The notes: generated from the sequence alone by a model not told the origin. 64,000 bases of DNA from Leptospiraceae bacterium (GCA_016711485.1 JADJSX010000031.1:113501-177500); one strand, 5' to 3'. Counted from the stretch's first letter, positions 16,652-25,959 are shown. Numbers and translations are program-made.

Positions 16652-17757
16652 TGGCAGTAAAATATCCAAAGTCCAAAACTCGAACCAAAAAATCGAATTC
16701 AAAAGTTTACATAACAAACTCTGAGAGAATAAACTTTGATGAAAAAAGTTTAATTACAATAGATCAGACCGTTATACGAAAGGCTGCCCTAGGAGAATGT
16801 CACAAAACTTTAAAAAAAATAGATAAAGCAAAACAGGAAATTGAACAATTCGAAAAAGTAGATAAACCTGCCTATGAAAATTGGATTCAGCAAAATTTTG
16901 GCGAGTTAATTCAAAAAATACGAAGTTATGCAATAGAAATTCAAGAGAAAAGATCTTTAATTGATGAAGTGCAAGAAGAAGCATTTATTCAAAAAATTAC
17001 ATTTATCGAAGCATATAAAATTATTAAATACAAAAGGGAACATCCGGAGGAATTTCAAAAATCTGACACACCTAATGAGGAAGAGACTTTTGAAGAAGAT
17101 ACATCTTATGATGAAGACGATGTATTTCGGGATGATTTGAATGATTTTTTTAATAAATTCAACGGTAAGTTCAATATGAACGAGGAAGAATTTGAAAAGT
17201 TTAAAAAAAATTTTCAAAATAAAAAAGGCGATAAAAATAAAGACTTAGATTTTCGTTTAAAAGAAAGATATAGATTGATTGTTCAAAAACTTCATCCAGA
17301 TAAAAATAAAAAATCTAGCCAAATGGAAAAGGAACTTTGGTATGAAGCACAAGAAGCTTATAAACAAAAAGATTTAGAAAAATTAGATTTTATTATAGCA
17401 CTTTATAATATTCGATTCGGATCTATTGGGATTGATAGTTCCATTTTTGATTTAAGATTTGCAAATTCTAAATTGGAAAAATCCTTAAAACAATTTAGTC
17501 AAATTATTAGAAGGGCAAAACATGAACCAAGTTGGTTATTTTTAAAATTAAAACCAGAAAAGTTGAACTCATTAAAACGGGAAGCTGCTAAAGAATTTAA
17601 AGAATACGAAAGAAATACGAATACAGAATTAAGGGAAATTAATAATCTAATCGACAAATGGGAGAGAGGCTCTTTAGCATTTGGCAATAAAAATTCTTCC
17701 AAAGTTTCAAAGAAACAAAATGACGACAATTTTTTTGATTTTTATATGAATTTATAG
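16651..17757 (+). CDS. J-domain protein of unknown role
   Basis: 368 residues, very rich in Lys, Glu and Asn. A J-domain-like segment near 205-250 reads RLIVQKLHPDKNKKS with the HPD tripeptide (about 214-216) needed to stimulate DnaK ATPase, followed by LWYEAQEAYKQKDL. Before it is an acidic Phe-rich stretch (DDLNDFFNKFN), after it a long charged helix region. No zinc fingers or glycine-rich DnaJ region, so it is a specialised co-chaperone (type C-like) if functional. The start overlaps the MetB/MetC-type gene in TAATG, indicating translational coupling. Confidence 0.7.
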   Translation: MAVKYPKSKTRTKKSNSKVYITNSERINFDEKSLITIDQTVIRKAALGECHKTLKKIDKAKQEIEQFEKVDKPAYENWIQQNFGELIQKIRSYAIEIQEKRSLIDEVQEEAFIQKITFIEAYKIIKYKREHPEEFQKSDTPNEEETFEEDTSYDEDDVFRDDLNDFFNKFNGKFNMNEEEFEKFKKNFQNKKGDKNKDLDFRLKERYRLIVQKLHPDKNKKSSQMEKELWYEAQEAYKQKDLEKLDFIIALYNIRFGSIGIDSSIFDLRFANSKLEKSLKQFSQIIRRAKHEPSWLFLKLKPEKLNSLKREAAKEFKEYERNTNTELREINNLIDKWERGSLAFGNKNSSKVSKKQNDDNFFDFYMNL

Positions 17758-17761
17758 ATTT

Positions 17762-18673
17762 TTAAACAAAGTGTAAAAATCCTTTTGTTTTTGGTTTATA
17801 TTTTTTTCCATTTAAATAAAATACTGATTTTGCTTTATTTACAATATTTCGTGTTTCTCCGATGCAAGTAATCGGATACTCTTTATTCCATTCAATTTTT
17901 TCCTTCGATAAAAATAAGAGTTCTAATTCTTCACCTGAACTAATTATTTCGTCTACCTGTAAGTATTTGGAGAATTCTGTAAAACGAGGAAATTTATTTA
18001 TATTTATATGAATTTCTAGATTAGAGGCTAGTGCTAGTTTTGCGCTGTCTTGCGCAATTCCATCTGTGATATCCATCATGGCAGAAATTTTATAAGTATG
18101 AATTAGCTTTTGGGAAATAGATAATCTAGACTTTGGTCTGAGATGTTTATTTATCGCTTCTTTTTTTATTTTTGTGGGTAAATGAGTGTTATTCAGAAGA
18201 TGTAAATATCCAAGATAGGACAAACCTAAAGAACCTGTGGTATACAAATATTCATTTGGTTTACCGGTACTTCTAAAAATAGGTTTTTGTGTATATCCGA
18301 TAAGTGTAAGAGTGAGGTTGGTATGTGGCGATTTATAGGTATCTCCTCCAGCAAGTTTAATTTTGTAAAAATTTAATTTACGTTTAAGTTCTCTAAGAAA
18401 AGAAGATATCCATTTTTCTTTTTTTGAAAATTCTGATAAACCTAAATTTAGAAAAGCGAATTTGGGTAAACCACCCGATGCCGCAATATCAGAAACATTA
18501 ACTTCTATTATTTTTTCCGCTAAGTCTTTTGCGGAACTCCATTCATGTTTGAAGTGAGTATTCTCTGAAATCGTATCTGTTGTGACTAAATATTTATTAT
18601 TCATAAAATAACAATCATCAAGTTGGAGAGAATTGTTGTGGTGCAATAACTGAATTATTTTGGATTCTAACAT
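17762..18673 (-). CDS. thiL: Thiamine-monophosphate kinase
   Basis: 303 residues. TDTISENTHF with the metal-binding Asp, NVSDIAASGGLPKFAFLNLGL, and KLAGGDTYKS are ThiL blocks; MDITDGIAQD and SSGEELELLF complete the AIR-synthase-like fold. It phosphorylates thiamine monophosphate to the diphosphate, the last step to the cofactor. Convergent with the J-domain gene, only 4 bp between stops. Slightly shorter than the usual 320-330 residues; all main motifs are present. Confidence 0.85.
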   Translation of the reverse strand: MLESKIIQLLHHNNSLQLDDCYFMNNKYLVTTDTISENTHFKHEWSSAKDLAEKIIEVNVSDIAASGGLPKFAFLNLGLSEFSKKEKWISSFLRELKRKLNFYKIKLAGGDTYKSPHTNLTLTLIGYTQKPIFRSTGKPNEYLYTTGSLGLSYLGYLHLLNNTHLPTKIKKEAINKHLRPKSRLSISQKLIHTYKISAMMDITDGIAQDSAKLALASNLEIHININKFPRFTEFSKYLQVDEIISSGEELELLFLSKEKIEWNKEYPITCIGETRNIVNKAKSVFYLNGKKYKPKTKGFLHFV

Positions 18674-18717
18674 GGATTATTACTTGTAAATGACAATATG
18701 AATTTGAAGAATATTGC

Positions 18718-18743
18718 TAGTGCGACATTGTCAAGTCGCACTA
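18718..18743. repeat. Palindromic repeat TAGTGCGAC...GTCGCACTA
   Basis: A perfect 9-bp inverted repeat around an 8-nt centre. A half copy, TTAGTGCGACTTTGT, lies near 25707-25721 in front of another repeat. Confidence 0.6.
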
Positions 18744-18953
18744 AGTATTTTGAAACAATGTGTTTACTTTTTAAGAATATACTTTTTATTTCAAAATAGC
18801 TATCTCTCTTACTTTTTTCTTTTTCCCCCCTTTTGTCAAACCCCAAACTGCTCGGTCGCAGTTTGATTTGGAAAAGAAAACCCAACGTAGCTCCGGTCGC
18901 CATCAGGCCAATGCTGTTTACTTAAGAACTAAATGTCGGACAATGACTGGTAG

Positions 18954-18998
18954 AATAGGCATCCTTGCCTGTTCACTGGACAGGCAGGGCTGCCTATT
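18954..18998. terminator. Long hairpin, terminator-like or structural
   Basis: AATAGGCA/TGCCTATT outer arms (8 bp) and GCCTGT/ACAGGC inner arms, followed by TTTTACC. It is far from any upstream stop on the plus strand, so it may belong to the dispersed repeat rather than end a transcript. Confidence 0.4.
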
Positions 18999-19038
18999 TT
19001 ACCTTAAGTTGACAGCATAGGCGGTTGTGTGAAATTTT

Positions 19039-19110
19039 GCTAGACAGCTCCATCAGAGCAGGGGGCGGTTTAACAGCGGAATTTCTGGAAATAACACTCT
19101 GAAATGCTCC
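19039..19110 (+). repeat. Diverged dispersed element, copy A
   Basis: About 72 bp sharing GCTAGACA, GGGGGCGGT, AACAC.CTG and AATGCTCC blocks with 25973-26043. The blocks keep order and spacing. Copy B overlaps the truncated end of an SGNH-hydrolase gene. Confidence 0.6.
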
Positions 19111-19296
19111 GTTTTACCTTTATCGTAATTGTATTCCAATAAACAATTTTGTAGTTAAAACTGTTACTAAAACTCATTGTGTGAACTTGACAAAGTCGTA
19201 TTAGTTCAATCAATCAGAATTCATTCGTAATTCAATTAAAAATCTTGCTATAAAAAATCTATTCAAAATCATGACAAAAAGAGGATTATTTTTACA

Positions 19297-19746
19297 ATGC
19301 CAATCATATCACCAGCACATAGAACCCCTTCCTTGAAAAAAGAGGAAACTAAGAAGTCATGGTTTGTAGTGGATGCCCAAGGAAAGACTTTAGGCAGACT
19401 TTGTTCTGCAGTGGCTACTAGACTAAGAGGTAAACACAAACCTATCTTTACTCCCAACCAAGATTGTGGAGACAATATCATCATCATCAATGCTTCCAAA
19501 ATTGAAGTTACAGGTCGCAAAAAAGATCAAAAAATGTATTACCATCACTCCCTTTACCCAGGTGGGATGACAGCTACTCCGTTTAAAGATTTACTCAAGG
19601 ATAACCCTGAGAGAATTTTAATGGAAGGCGTAAAAGGTATGTTACCAAAGAGTAAATTAGGGGATGTAATGCTTTCTAATTTGAGAGTATTTGCAGGTAG
19701 CGAGCACAATCTAAAAGCACAGAAACCTGTTGCATTAGAGTTATAA
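19297..19746 (+). CDS. rplM: Ribosomal protein L13
   Basis: 149 residues. SWFVVDAQGKTLGRLCSAVATRL, the RGKHKPIFTPNQDCGD block and GMLPKSKLG are diagnostic of L13, an early-assembling 50S protein. About 8 extra N-terminal residues precede the core. Followed 18 bp later by rpsI, the usual L13-S9 operon. A GAGG lies about 14 bp before the ATG, longer than ideal. Confidence 0.95.
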   Translation: MPIISPAHRTPSLKKEETKKSWFVVDAQGKTLGRLCSAVATRLRGKHKPIFTPNQDCGDNIIIINASKIEVTGRKKDQKMYYHHSLYPGGMTATPFKDLLKDNPERILMEGVKGMLPKSKLGDVMLSNLRVFAGSEHNLKAQKPVALEL

Positions 19747-19764
19747 TAAAGTAAGGATTAATCA

Positions 19765-20163
19765 ATGGCAAAAGATAAAGGCACATGGACAGTTGGTAGA
19801 CGTAAAACTTCTGTAGCAAGACTCAAACTCACAGATGGAACTGGTAAAATTACAGTAAACAAAAAAGACATCAAAGATTATATCAAGACCGGCGAAGCGA
19901 AAGTAGCTGCTGCGATTGCTCCTTTGACAGTTTTAAACGTAAAAGATAAATACGATCTTTTATTAAATGTTCATGGTGGCGGAGTAACTGGTCAAGTAGA
20001 AGCAATACGTCATGCGATTGCACGTGCGCTTTCTTTGAAAAGTGCAGAGTCTAGAAGCATCTTAAAAAAAGAAGGTTTCCTCACTCGTGATTCTAGAATG
20101 GTTGAACGTAAAAAATACGGTCTACACAAAGCTAGAAGAGGAACACAATTCTCTAAACGTTAA
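19765..20163 (+). CDS. rpsI: Ribosomal protein S9
   Basis: 132 residues. VGRRKTSVARLKLTDGTG at the start, VHGGGVTGQVEAIRHAIARAL in the middle and the C-terminal KKYGLHKARRGTQFSKR tail, whose last residues contact P-site tRNA in the 30S subunit. Ribosome site AAGGAT upstream. Second gene of the rplM-rpsI operon; recX follows after 9 bp and is probably co-transcribed. Confidence 0.95.
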   Translation: MAKDKGTWTVGRRKTSVARLKLTDGTGKITVNKKDIKDYIKTGEAKVAAAIAPLTVLNVKDKYDLLLNVHGGGVTGQVEAIRHAIARALSLKSAESRSILKKEGFLTRDSRMVERKKYGLHKARRGTQFSKR

Positions 20164-20172
20164 TCTCTTTGT

Positions 20173-20643
20173 TTGGACGAATTTTTATATTCTAAAATTC
20201 TGAAACTTCTCAAAACGAGAGATCGTTCCGAGAAAGAGATTTTAGAGTTTCTAGCAAAAAGCGGAGTAGGTAATACTGACTCCGCTTTTTTTATTGATAG
20301 ACTTCGTTCATCCAAATTACTTAGCGATAGCCGGTTTACGGAAAATAAAATTCGGTCTCGTATTTACAACCAACACTGGGGAAAAGAAAGAATCAAACTT
20401 GAGTTAGAAGATTTTGGAATTCCATTCGAGATTGTTCAGGAAGAACTTTCCAAAATAGAAGACGAAGTTTGGATTGAAAATTGTGAGAGGCTAATAACAA
20501 AAAACTCAATCAATAAAAAAAATCAAAATGAAGTCTATAAATTAAAGAAAAAACTTTTCCAAATGGGTTACCCGCAAACTACTATAAAAAAAGCATTTAC
20601 CAATCAGAATATTTCAGAAGAGTTTGAAATAGATTTAGAATAG
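20173..20643 (+). CDS. recX: RecX-family regulator
   Basis: 156 residues starting at TTG. Three-helix repeats typical of RecX: SEKEILEFLAKSGV, DRLRSSKLLSDSRFTENKIRSR and KERIKLELEDFGIP, then a final KLKKKLFQMGYPQTTIKKAF. RecX caps RecA filaments and limits recombination. It lies between rpsI and alaS, 8 bp before alaS; recX-alaS adjacency is common in bacteria. No recA is in the window. The TTG start follows rpsI closely and no better ATG is available upstream. Confidence 0.8.
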   Translation: MDEFLYSKILKLLKTRDRSEKEILEFLAKSGVGNTDSAFFIDRLRSSKLLSDSRFTENKIRSRIYNQHWGKERIKLELEDFGIPFEIVQEELSKIEDEVWIENCERLITKNSINKKNQNEVYKLKKKLFQMGYPQTTIKKAFTNQNISEEFEIDLE

Positions 20644-20651
20644 GAAATTCC

Positions 20652-23402
20652 ATGTATAAAACAGTTGCAGAAATCAGAAAAAGTTTCATCGAATACTTCA
20701 AATCCAAAGGACATACGATAGTTCCTTCCTCGAGTTTAATTCCTGTTGGTGATCCAACTTTATTATTTACTACCGCCGGCATGGTTCAATTCAAACCTTA
20801 TTTTACTGGAGCTGTTGAATTAACTTTCACTCGGGCGGCTACTTCCCAGAAATCGCTACGCACTACGGATTTAGAAAATGTAGGAAGAACAGAGAGACAT
20901 TGTACTTTTTTTGAGATGCTTGGAAATTTTAGTTTTGGAGATTATTTCAAAAAAGAAGCAATTTCCTACGCACTTGATTTTTCTACGAATTATTTAAATT
21001 TTCCGAAGGATAAAATTTGGATTACCGTTTATTTAGACGACGATGAAGCCGAAAACTTTTGGATAGCCGAAGGAATTCCTAAAGAACGAATCGTGCGACT
21101 AGGAAAAGAGGATAATTTTTGGGGACCTGCGGGTGATACGGGAGCTTGTGGACCTTGTTCGGAGCTTTATTTAGATAGAGGACCTGAGAAGGGCGGACCA
21201 AACTGTGGAACGTCTAATACCTGTAAACCCGGATGTAACTGTGATCGATTCTTGGAATTCTGGAATTTGGTATTCAACCAATTCGACCAAGATAGTTCTG
21301 GAAAATTAAATCCTCTCAAACAAACAGGAATTGATACAGGTTCCGGTTTAGAGAGAGTAGCCTTACTTTTACAAAACGTAGATTCTGTTTATGACACAAA
21401 CGAACTTAGGCGTATTATCGGATTTATTGAAAACCTAAGTGGGAAAGTTTACGACAAAGAATCTAAAATGGCTTTTCGAGTTTTGACCGATCATTCCCGT
21501 GCGATTACATTTTCTATTTCCGATGGAGTTATGCCTGATAAAACGGGGCGTGGTTATGTTATCCGCAGACTTATTCGTCGTGCCTCCTTATTTGCTAGAA
21601 GAATTGGAATTAAAGATGCATTTATCTATAAAGTGATTCCTGAAATTGTAGAAATATACAAAGAAGAATACCCTGAACTAGAAACACGGCAAACTGAAAT
21701 TATTCGCATTGTGAAATCAGAGGAAGATTTATTCCTAAACACTCTTGAACTTGGACTTGGAGTAATTGAAACTATGACCAAATCCTATGAGGCAAAAAAA
21801 GAAAAACGATTTAGCGGTTCAGATGCGTTTAAACTTTATGGAACTTACGGATTTCCGGCTGAGATGACAAAAGAAATTTTATTTGATAAAGGATTTACTT
21901 TTGATGAAAAAGGATTTCAGGAAGAACTAGAAAAAGATAGAAAACTTTCTCGTGATAGTTGGAAAGGAAAAAAAGCCCAAGTCCTAAGTGCAATAGGGGA
22001 AAAAATTCCATCTACAAAATTCAGTGGATATGAAAAAACCTCTGACTCAGGAAAAATTCTTTATATCTTAAAAGATGCAAAGATCGTTTCCTCTCTGGCG
22101 TTAGGTAACGAGGGAATTTTAATCTTAGATAAGTCTTGTTTTTATGGCGAGTCTGGTGGACAAATTGGGGATAGCGGCTATATCAAAGTAGGCGATAGTT
22201 TATTCCAAGTAAAAGATACTCAGAAAGAAAATGATGTTATCCTGCATATCGGTATCCTTTTACAAGGGACATTGAATGTAGGGGATTTGGTAAATTTAGA
22301 AGTAGAATCGAATCGACGGGAACTTTTGACCTACCACCACTCTGGAACTCATTTACTAAATGGTGCACTTCGAGAAATCCTTGGAACTCATGTTACGCAG
22401 AAAGCTTCTCTTGTATCCGACGAATACTTGCGGTTTGACTTTTCGCATAACGCTGCTTTAACCGAAGAAGAAATCATCCAAATTGAGTCCAAAGTAAACG
22501 AAGCTATTTTATCTTCAGTTTCTGTGGACACGAAGGTTTTGTCTCTAGAAGATGCCAAAAAAACCGGAGCAGTTGCTTTTTTTGAAGAAAAGTATGGTGA
22601 TATAGTCCGCGTGATTCAAATGGGAAAATACTCCGTTGAGTTTTGCGGTGGAACTCATGTGAGTAATACTTCTAATATCAAATATTTTTACATTCAAAAA
22701 GAATCTAGTCCAGGAGCGGGGAATCGTAGAATCGAAGCAGTTTGCGGATCTCCCGTGATAGAATTTTTCCAAAAAGAATTTCAAAATCTTTCCCAGAAAA
22801 CGCAGGAATTTAATCTAAAGGCAAAGGAAGTTTTTAAGGACTATAAAAATTTTATAGATTCAAAAATTCCAAGTCCAGACGAAGTCCAAGAGGCATTTTT
22901 AAAAAACGGTGCGGCTACAGTCAAACAATACAGAGACTTAAAACGAAGTTTTGAAAAGGAATTATCAGAAAAAAATACTCTCCTCACAAAAGAAAAGAAA
23001 AAACTAGAATCGGAAGGGAATACTTCCATTTTTTCGCAAGCGGAGACTCTTTTTTCCAGTGCGGAGAAAATCGGATCTACTTATTTTATTAAAGAGACTT
23101 TTAAAGACTTAAAGATTGATGTATTAAAAGAACTAGGAGATAGAATTAAAAATAGATCTGAAAAAGTTTTCATCGCTTTTATTTTAGAATCAGAAACAAA
23201 TAAGGCAGTGTTACTTATGGCAAATAAAATTGCTGTAGAATCTGGACTAGATTGTAACCAAATTCTAAAATCTAGTATGACAAGTCTTGGCGGAAAAGGT
23301 GGGGGTAAGACAGATATGGCGCAGGGTTCTACCAGTGGACAGACAACTACAGATGAAATTTTGCAAATAGTTAAAAGTGAACTGGCTTTACGCAAAGAAT
23401 AA
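20652..23402 (+). CDS. alaS: Alanyl-tRNA synthetase
   Basis: 916 residues, normal length. Class II core at the N-terminus (VGDPTLLFTTAGMVQFKPYF, the RHCTFFEMLGNFSFGDYFKKEA block); GRGYVIRRLIRRA marks the tRNA-binding part; editing domain HHSGTHLLNGAL near 560 and CGGTHVSNT near 664 with zinc ligands; C-terminal coiled coil and LGGKGGGKTDMAQG. It charges tRNA-Ala and clears misacylated serine. A Cys-rich stretch GPNCGTSNTCKPGCNCD near 180-196 is a known variation in some AlaRS. Probably the last gene of the rplM-rpsI-recX-alaS unit. Confidence 0.96.
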   Translation: MYKTVAEIRKSFIEYFKSKGHTIVPSSSLIPVGDPTLLFTTAGMVQFKPYFTGAVELTFTRAATSQKSLRTTDLENVGRTERHCTFFEMLGNFSFGDYFKKEAISYALDFSTNYLNFPKDKIWITVYLDDDEAENFWIAEGIPKERIVRLGKEDNFWGPAGDTGACGPCSELYLDRGPEKGGPNCGTSNTCKPGCNCDRFLEFWNLVFNQFDQDSSGKLNPLKQTGIDTGSGLERVALLLQNVDSVYDTNELRRIIGFIENLSGKVYDKESKMAFRVLTDHSRAITFSISDGVMPDKTGRGYVIRRLIRRASLFARRIGIKDAFIYKVIPEIVEIYKEEYPELETRQTEIIRIVKSEEDLFLNTLELGLGVIETMTKSYEAKKEKRFSGSDAFKLYGTYGFPAEMTKEILFDKGFTFDEKGFQEELEKDRKLSRDSWKGKKAQVLSAIGEKIPSTKFSGYEKTSDSGKILYILKDAKIVSSLALGNEGILILDKSCFYGESGGQIGDSGYIKVGDSLFQVKDTQKENDVILHIGILLQGTLNVGDLVNLEVESNRRELLTYHHSGTHLLNGALREILGTHVTQKASLVSDEYLRFDFSHNAALTEEEIIQIESKVNEAILSSVSVDTKVLSLEDAKKTGAVAFFEEKYGDIVRVIQMGKYSVEFCGGTHVSNTSNIKYFYIQKESSPGAGNRRIEAVCGSPVIEFFQKEFQNLSQKTQEFNLKAKEVFKDYKNFIDSKIPSPDEVQEAFLKNGAATVKQYRDLKRSFEKELSEKNTLLTKEKKKLESEGNTSIFSQAETLFSSAEKIGSTYFIKETFKDLKIDVLKELGDRIKNRSEKVFIAFILESETNKAVLLMANKIAVESGLDCNQILKSSMTSLGGKGGGKTDMAQGSTSGQTTTDEILQIVKSELALRKE

Positions 23403-23436
23403 AAGATTATGAATAGGAAAGCGAATGTTGATGAAC

Positions 23437-23554
23437 AAATTGTCACCCCCGAGTTATCCACCCGACGCAAAACTACTGCATCCGCTACCGCCAAGCGATA
23501 TCGGGGGTCTCAAGAAGTTGAGATTTTCGATTAAAGATTTCGGGAATGACAAAT
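23437..23554. mobile_element. MITE-like element between alaS and yajQ
   Basis: About 118 bp bounded by imperfect terminal inverted repeats: AAATTGTCACCCCCGAG at the left and TTCGGGAATGACAAATT at the right. It contains no gene; the open frame through it is an artefact. Elements with GTCAT.CCCGA ends are widespread short non-autonomous repeats. No transposase source is visible here. Confidence 0.5.
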
Positions 23555-23611
23555 TCGATGACAGTTTTTACAAAATTCCCAAAAAGAAGTTAAATACAAG
23601 AGGTTAAATAA

Positions 23612-24109
23612 ATGGCACAAGATCCATCATTTGATATAGTATCCAAAGTAGAAAAAGCAGAGTTGGCAAACGCAGTAGCACAAGCGTTAACCGAAATTAC
23701 AACTCGTTTCGATTTCAAAGGCTCTAAGTCTGACATTAAAGTTGATGAAGAAAATCTAGTCATCACATCTGATAACGAAATTAAAATCAAACAAGTAATT
23801 GATGTATTGATTAACAAACTCGCTAAACGTGGGATTGGACTAAAGGCATTTAATTTTGATTCTAAAATTGAATCGGCTACAGGCAACACTGCTCGTATGA
23901 AAGTAAAGATTCAACAAGGTCTTGAGAAAGAACATACAAAAGAAATTGTACGTGTAATCAAAGATGGCAAACTAAAAGTACAAGTCGCCATAATGGGTGA
24001 ATACGTCCGAGTAACCGGTAAAAAGAAAGATGATCTCCAAGAAGCACAGGCGCTTTTAAAAAAAGGAGAATTAGATTTCGATTTTCAGTTTACGAATTAC
24101 AAAGGTTAA
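23612..24109 (+). CDS. yajQ: YajQ-family nucleotide-binding protein
   Basis: 165 residues, exact family length. MAQDPSFDIVSKVEKAELANA opens the first ferredoxin-like half; TRFDFKGSK and the final ELDFDFQFTNYKG are diagnostic. YajQ proteins bind cyclic di-GMP in some species and act on transcription or RNA. The window also encodes PilZ-like proteins, so c-di-GMP signalling is plausible, but no GGDEF or EAL gene is present here. Confidence 0.9.
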   Translation: MAQDPSFDIVSKVEKAELANAVAQALTEITTRFDFKGSKSDIKVDEENLVITSDNEIKIKQVIDVLINKLAKRGIGLKAFNFDSKIESATGNTARMKVKIQQGLEKEHTKEIVRVIKDGKLKVQVAIMGEYVRVTGKKKDDLQEAQALLKKGELDFDFQFTNYKG

Positions 24110-24172
24110 CTGCAATAGAATTGAGATTTGAGTTGTGTAAAAGCTGTCCTTTAAGCTAGTCGAAGGGAGATG

Positions 24173-24207
24173 CACACTGATATTTTTTTTATTGTTCTAT
24201 CAGTGTT
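24173..24207 (+). terminator. Hairpin after yajQ
   Basis: ACACTGATA pairs with TATCAGTGT around an A/T-rich loop containing eight consecutive T. It lies about 65 bp after the yajQ stop. The run of T is in the loop rather than after the stem, so it is an atypical terminator. Confidence 0.45.
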
Positions 24208-24249
24208 CATCCTTGCCTCAAATCCCCTTTCTTTAAAACTATTAACAAT

Positions 24250-25644
24250 ATGAATACAGAGCAATACTTAGATCAATATTTACAAGATAACATAAGTGAA
24301 TCAGAAACGCTTCACAGTATGAAGGGAGTTATATCAGAATTTGCCGCTCGGGCACCAAAAATTTTGGTGACAAAATGTATTGATGGGAGAGTACACGGAA
24401 GTAAACAAAAAGGATATCCAGCAACAACAATTCGATTTGGGAGAACCGATGGTAATAACGTTTCTATGGATAAAAACAATTATTGGTTTTGGAATCGAAT
24501 TGATAATATTGTAAACAATGCCCAATGTAACACTCCAGAGATGCCTGCTATTTTTATTGCTTATATGCATCGCTCAGGTTTAGGTCTTGGATGTGCTGCT
24601 CACAATAATAATGAGGAAGATGCTTTCCGAGCGATAGAGGGTCAAACGACAGCCATACGAAAAATATTTACGCCAGAGAAACTCTATGTTCTAGAAGGTA
24701 TTACGAATACAGACACGATGGCAGAGACTCTTGTATTTGAAAATTCTATTAGAATTAGCACGGAAGAAATTATAAAAGATTTTAATCTTAGGGAATTATC
24801 AGATGTATTTTACAAAGGATTTTTGAAGTATCCAATAAAAGATCCAGCGACTGCTCGATATGTTAATTTTAAAACACCGGAGGAGCTAATGCAAGGAAAC
24901 CTCCCATTGTTTCATTCCGATTATCAGACTTCTCTAGCATTAAAATCATTTTTACTTTTAGAAATATCCAAAATTGTATATGAAAACGATTATTCTTCAC
25001 AAAAACTAATTCAGCCGGATATCTTTAATGCTATAGTATCCTTATTGTCTAAAATAAAATCGCTTCCAAAAACTTTACTTGCTCCTTTTTTATACCAGTG
25101 TTTTTGGAATATTGGTTATTCTCTTTTCCAACAAAAAAAACTGCTTTCTATGTCGAATGAGGAAAAACAGAGACATCTAGATCATAATGAAAAAATAATT
25201 TGTTACGGAGATGGTTTTGAACTTCTTCCTCGTAATACTTCTATTCTAGTAAAGACTGGGCGTGGGGATGATGTAAATGCTTTGCAAGTTGCTAAAAAAG
25301 TTTTGGATAAAAATCGATCCAAAACGTACCAGGACTTTTCTATGATTATTCATTTGAATGTGGAGATAAGCGGGGAATTAGTAAATTGGGAAGATGTAAA
25401 TGAAAGTATTTCATCTCGTATGCATACCATGACACGTCACATTGATGAAGTGTTTGGGGATAATGCTGTTATTCTTACAACCTATTCTTACAGAGATCAA
25501 AAAAGATTTTACCCTATAGTCACAAAAAAAGATCTACGAATTATTTACCCTGTGAATCTTCTAGAGGGGATTAACTCAAGTATACGTTTTTCGAATATGG
25601 CTCTCAAAAGCAGAGAAGCCTTATACGCAACCGATAGAATTTGA
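24250..25644 (+). CDS. Divergent carbonic-anhydrase-like protein (CsoSCA-like pattern)
   Basis: 464 residues, no signal peptide. KCIDGRVH gives C43-x-D45-x-R47, and MHRSGLGLGCAAH gives H106 and C114. In beta-carbonic anhydrases a Cys, a His and a Cys bind zinc and the Asp-Arg pair gates it. The wider R-to-H and H-to-C spacings resemble the carboxysomal CsoSCA type more than ordinary beta enzymes (recollection of that family, not an alignment). A C-terminal region with CYGDGFELLPRN, KTGRGDD and a DEVFGDNAVILTTYSY stretch could be the pseudo-symmetric second half. No carboxysome or RuBisCO gene is nearby. Function is a hypothesis. Confidence 0.45.
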   Translation: MNTEQYLDQYLQDNISESETLHSMKGVISEFAARAPKILVTKCIDGRVHGSKQKGYPATTIRFGRTDGNNVSMDKNNYWFWNRIDNIVNNAQCNTPEMPAIFIAYMHRSGLGLGCAAHNNNEEDAFRAIEGQTTAIRKIFTPEKLYVLEGITNTDTMAETLVFENSIRISTEEIIKDFNLRELSDVFYKGFLKYPIKDPATARYVNFKTPEELMQGNLPLFHSDYQTSLALKSFLLLEISKIVYENDYSSQKLIQPDIFNAIVSLLSKIKSLPKTLLAPFLYQCFWNIGYSLFQQKKLLSMSNEEKQRHLDHNEKIICYGDGFELLPRNTSILVKTGRGDDVNALQVAKKVLDKNRSKTYQDFSMIIHLNVEISGELVNWEDVNESISSRMHTMTRHIDEVFGDNAVILTTYSYRDQKRFYPIVTKKDLRIIYPVNLLEGINSSIRFSNMALKSREALYATDRI

Positions 25645-25717
25645 GAACTAGGTTTGGATTACAGTAATCTAGAATTTAAAAATGAAAAGTGATTGTATCC
25701 AACTTATTAGTGCGACT

Positions 25718-25805
25718 TTGTAAAAGCATTGCCACGGAGGCACAGAGTCACAGAGAAATGCAGTTTCTTGGCATTCTGCGCTCAGAAATCTATGCTTTTA
25801 CACAA
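25718..25805. mobile_element. MITE-like element, TGTAAAAGCAT ends
   Basis: Terminal inverted repeats TTGTAAAAGCAT and ATGCTTTTACACAA about 60 bp apart, with CACGGAGGCACAGAGTCACA inside, a common intergenic filler. Single ends of the same kind occur near 24133-24144 and 63454-63466. Confidence 0.45.
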
Positions 25806-25922
25806 CCCCCAAACTACTTCGTCCCAGAGTAGGATTTATTAATCTTACTTTTTTCTTTTCTTTCTTGGGAAAAAAAAGTAAGCAAAAAAAAAGAAAGCCC
25901 GACGAAGCTTCGAGAGCATCAG

Positions 25923-25959
25923 CATTATGTTGCGACCCTTAGGAAGCAACATTGAGTTT
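25923..25959 (+). repeat. Dispersed hairpin repeat (TGTTGC...GCAACA), copy 2
   Basis: Matches 1366-1401 and 54663-54699 almost base for base. Confidence 0.75.

Larger units (their letters stand above)
18674..19296. other. Intergenic region, repeat-rich, carries rplM promoter region
   Basis: 623 bp with a palindrome (18718-18743), a long hairpin (18954-18998) and one copy of a diverged dispersed element (19039-19110, relative at 25973-26043). Flanking text around 18870-18912 also resembles 25886-25930. Upstream of rplM a TTGACA at 19187-19192 and a TATAAA at 19249-19254 are candidate promoter boxes of two overlapping promoters. A minus-strand open frame at 18667-18903 spans repeat sequence and is not supported as a gene. 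Confidence 0.5.

Noticed and set aside
18667..18903. 78-codon minus-strand frame
   Set aside because: It runs through repeat DNA shared with 25800-25930 and has no ribosome site.
23425..23607. 60-codon frame between alaS and yajQ
   Set aside because: It coincides with a MITE-like element with terminal inverted repeats; the translation is low-complexity and Pro/Lys-rich.
24250..25644. DabA-type inorganic carbon pump subunit
   Set aside because: DabA is much longer and is paired with a NuoL-like DabB; spacing of the H and C residues differs and the NuoL-like gene here lies 10 kb away in another operon.
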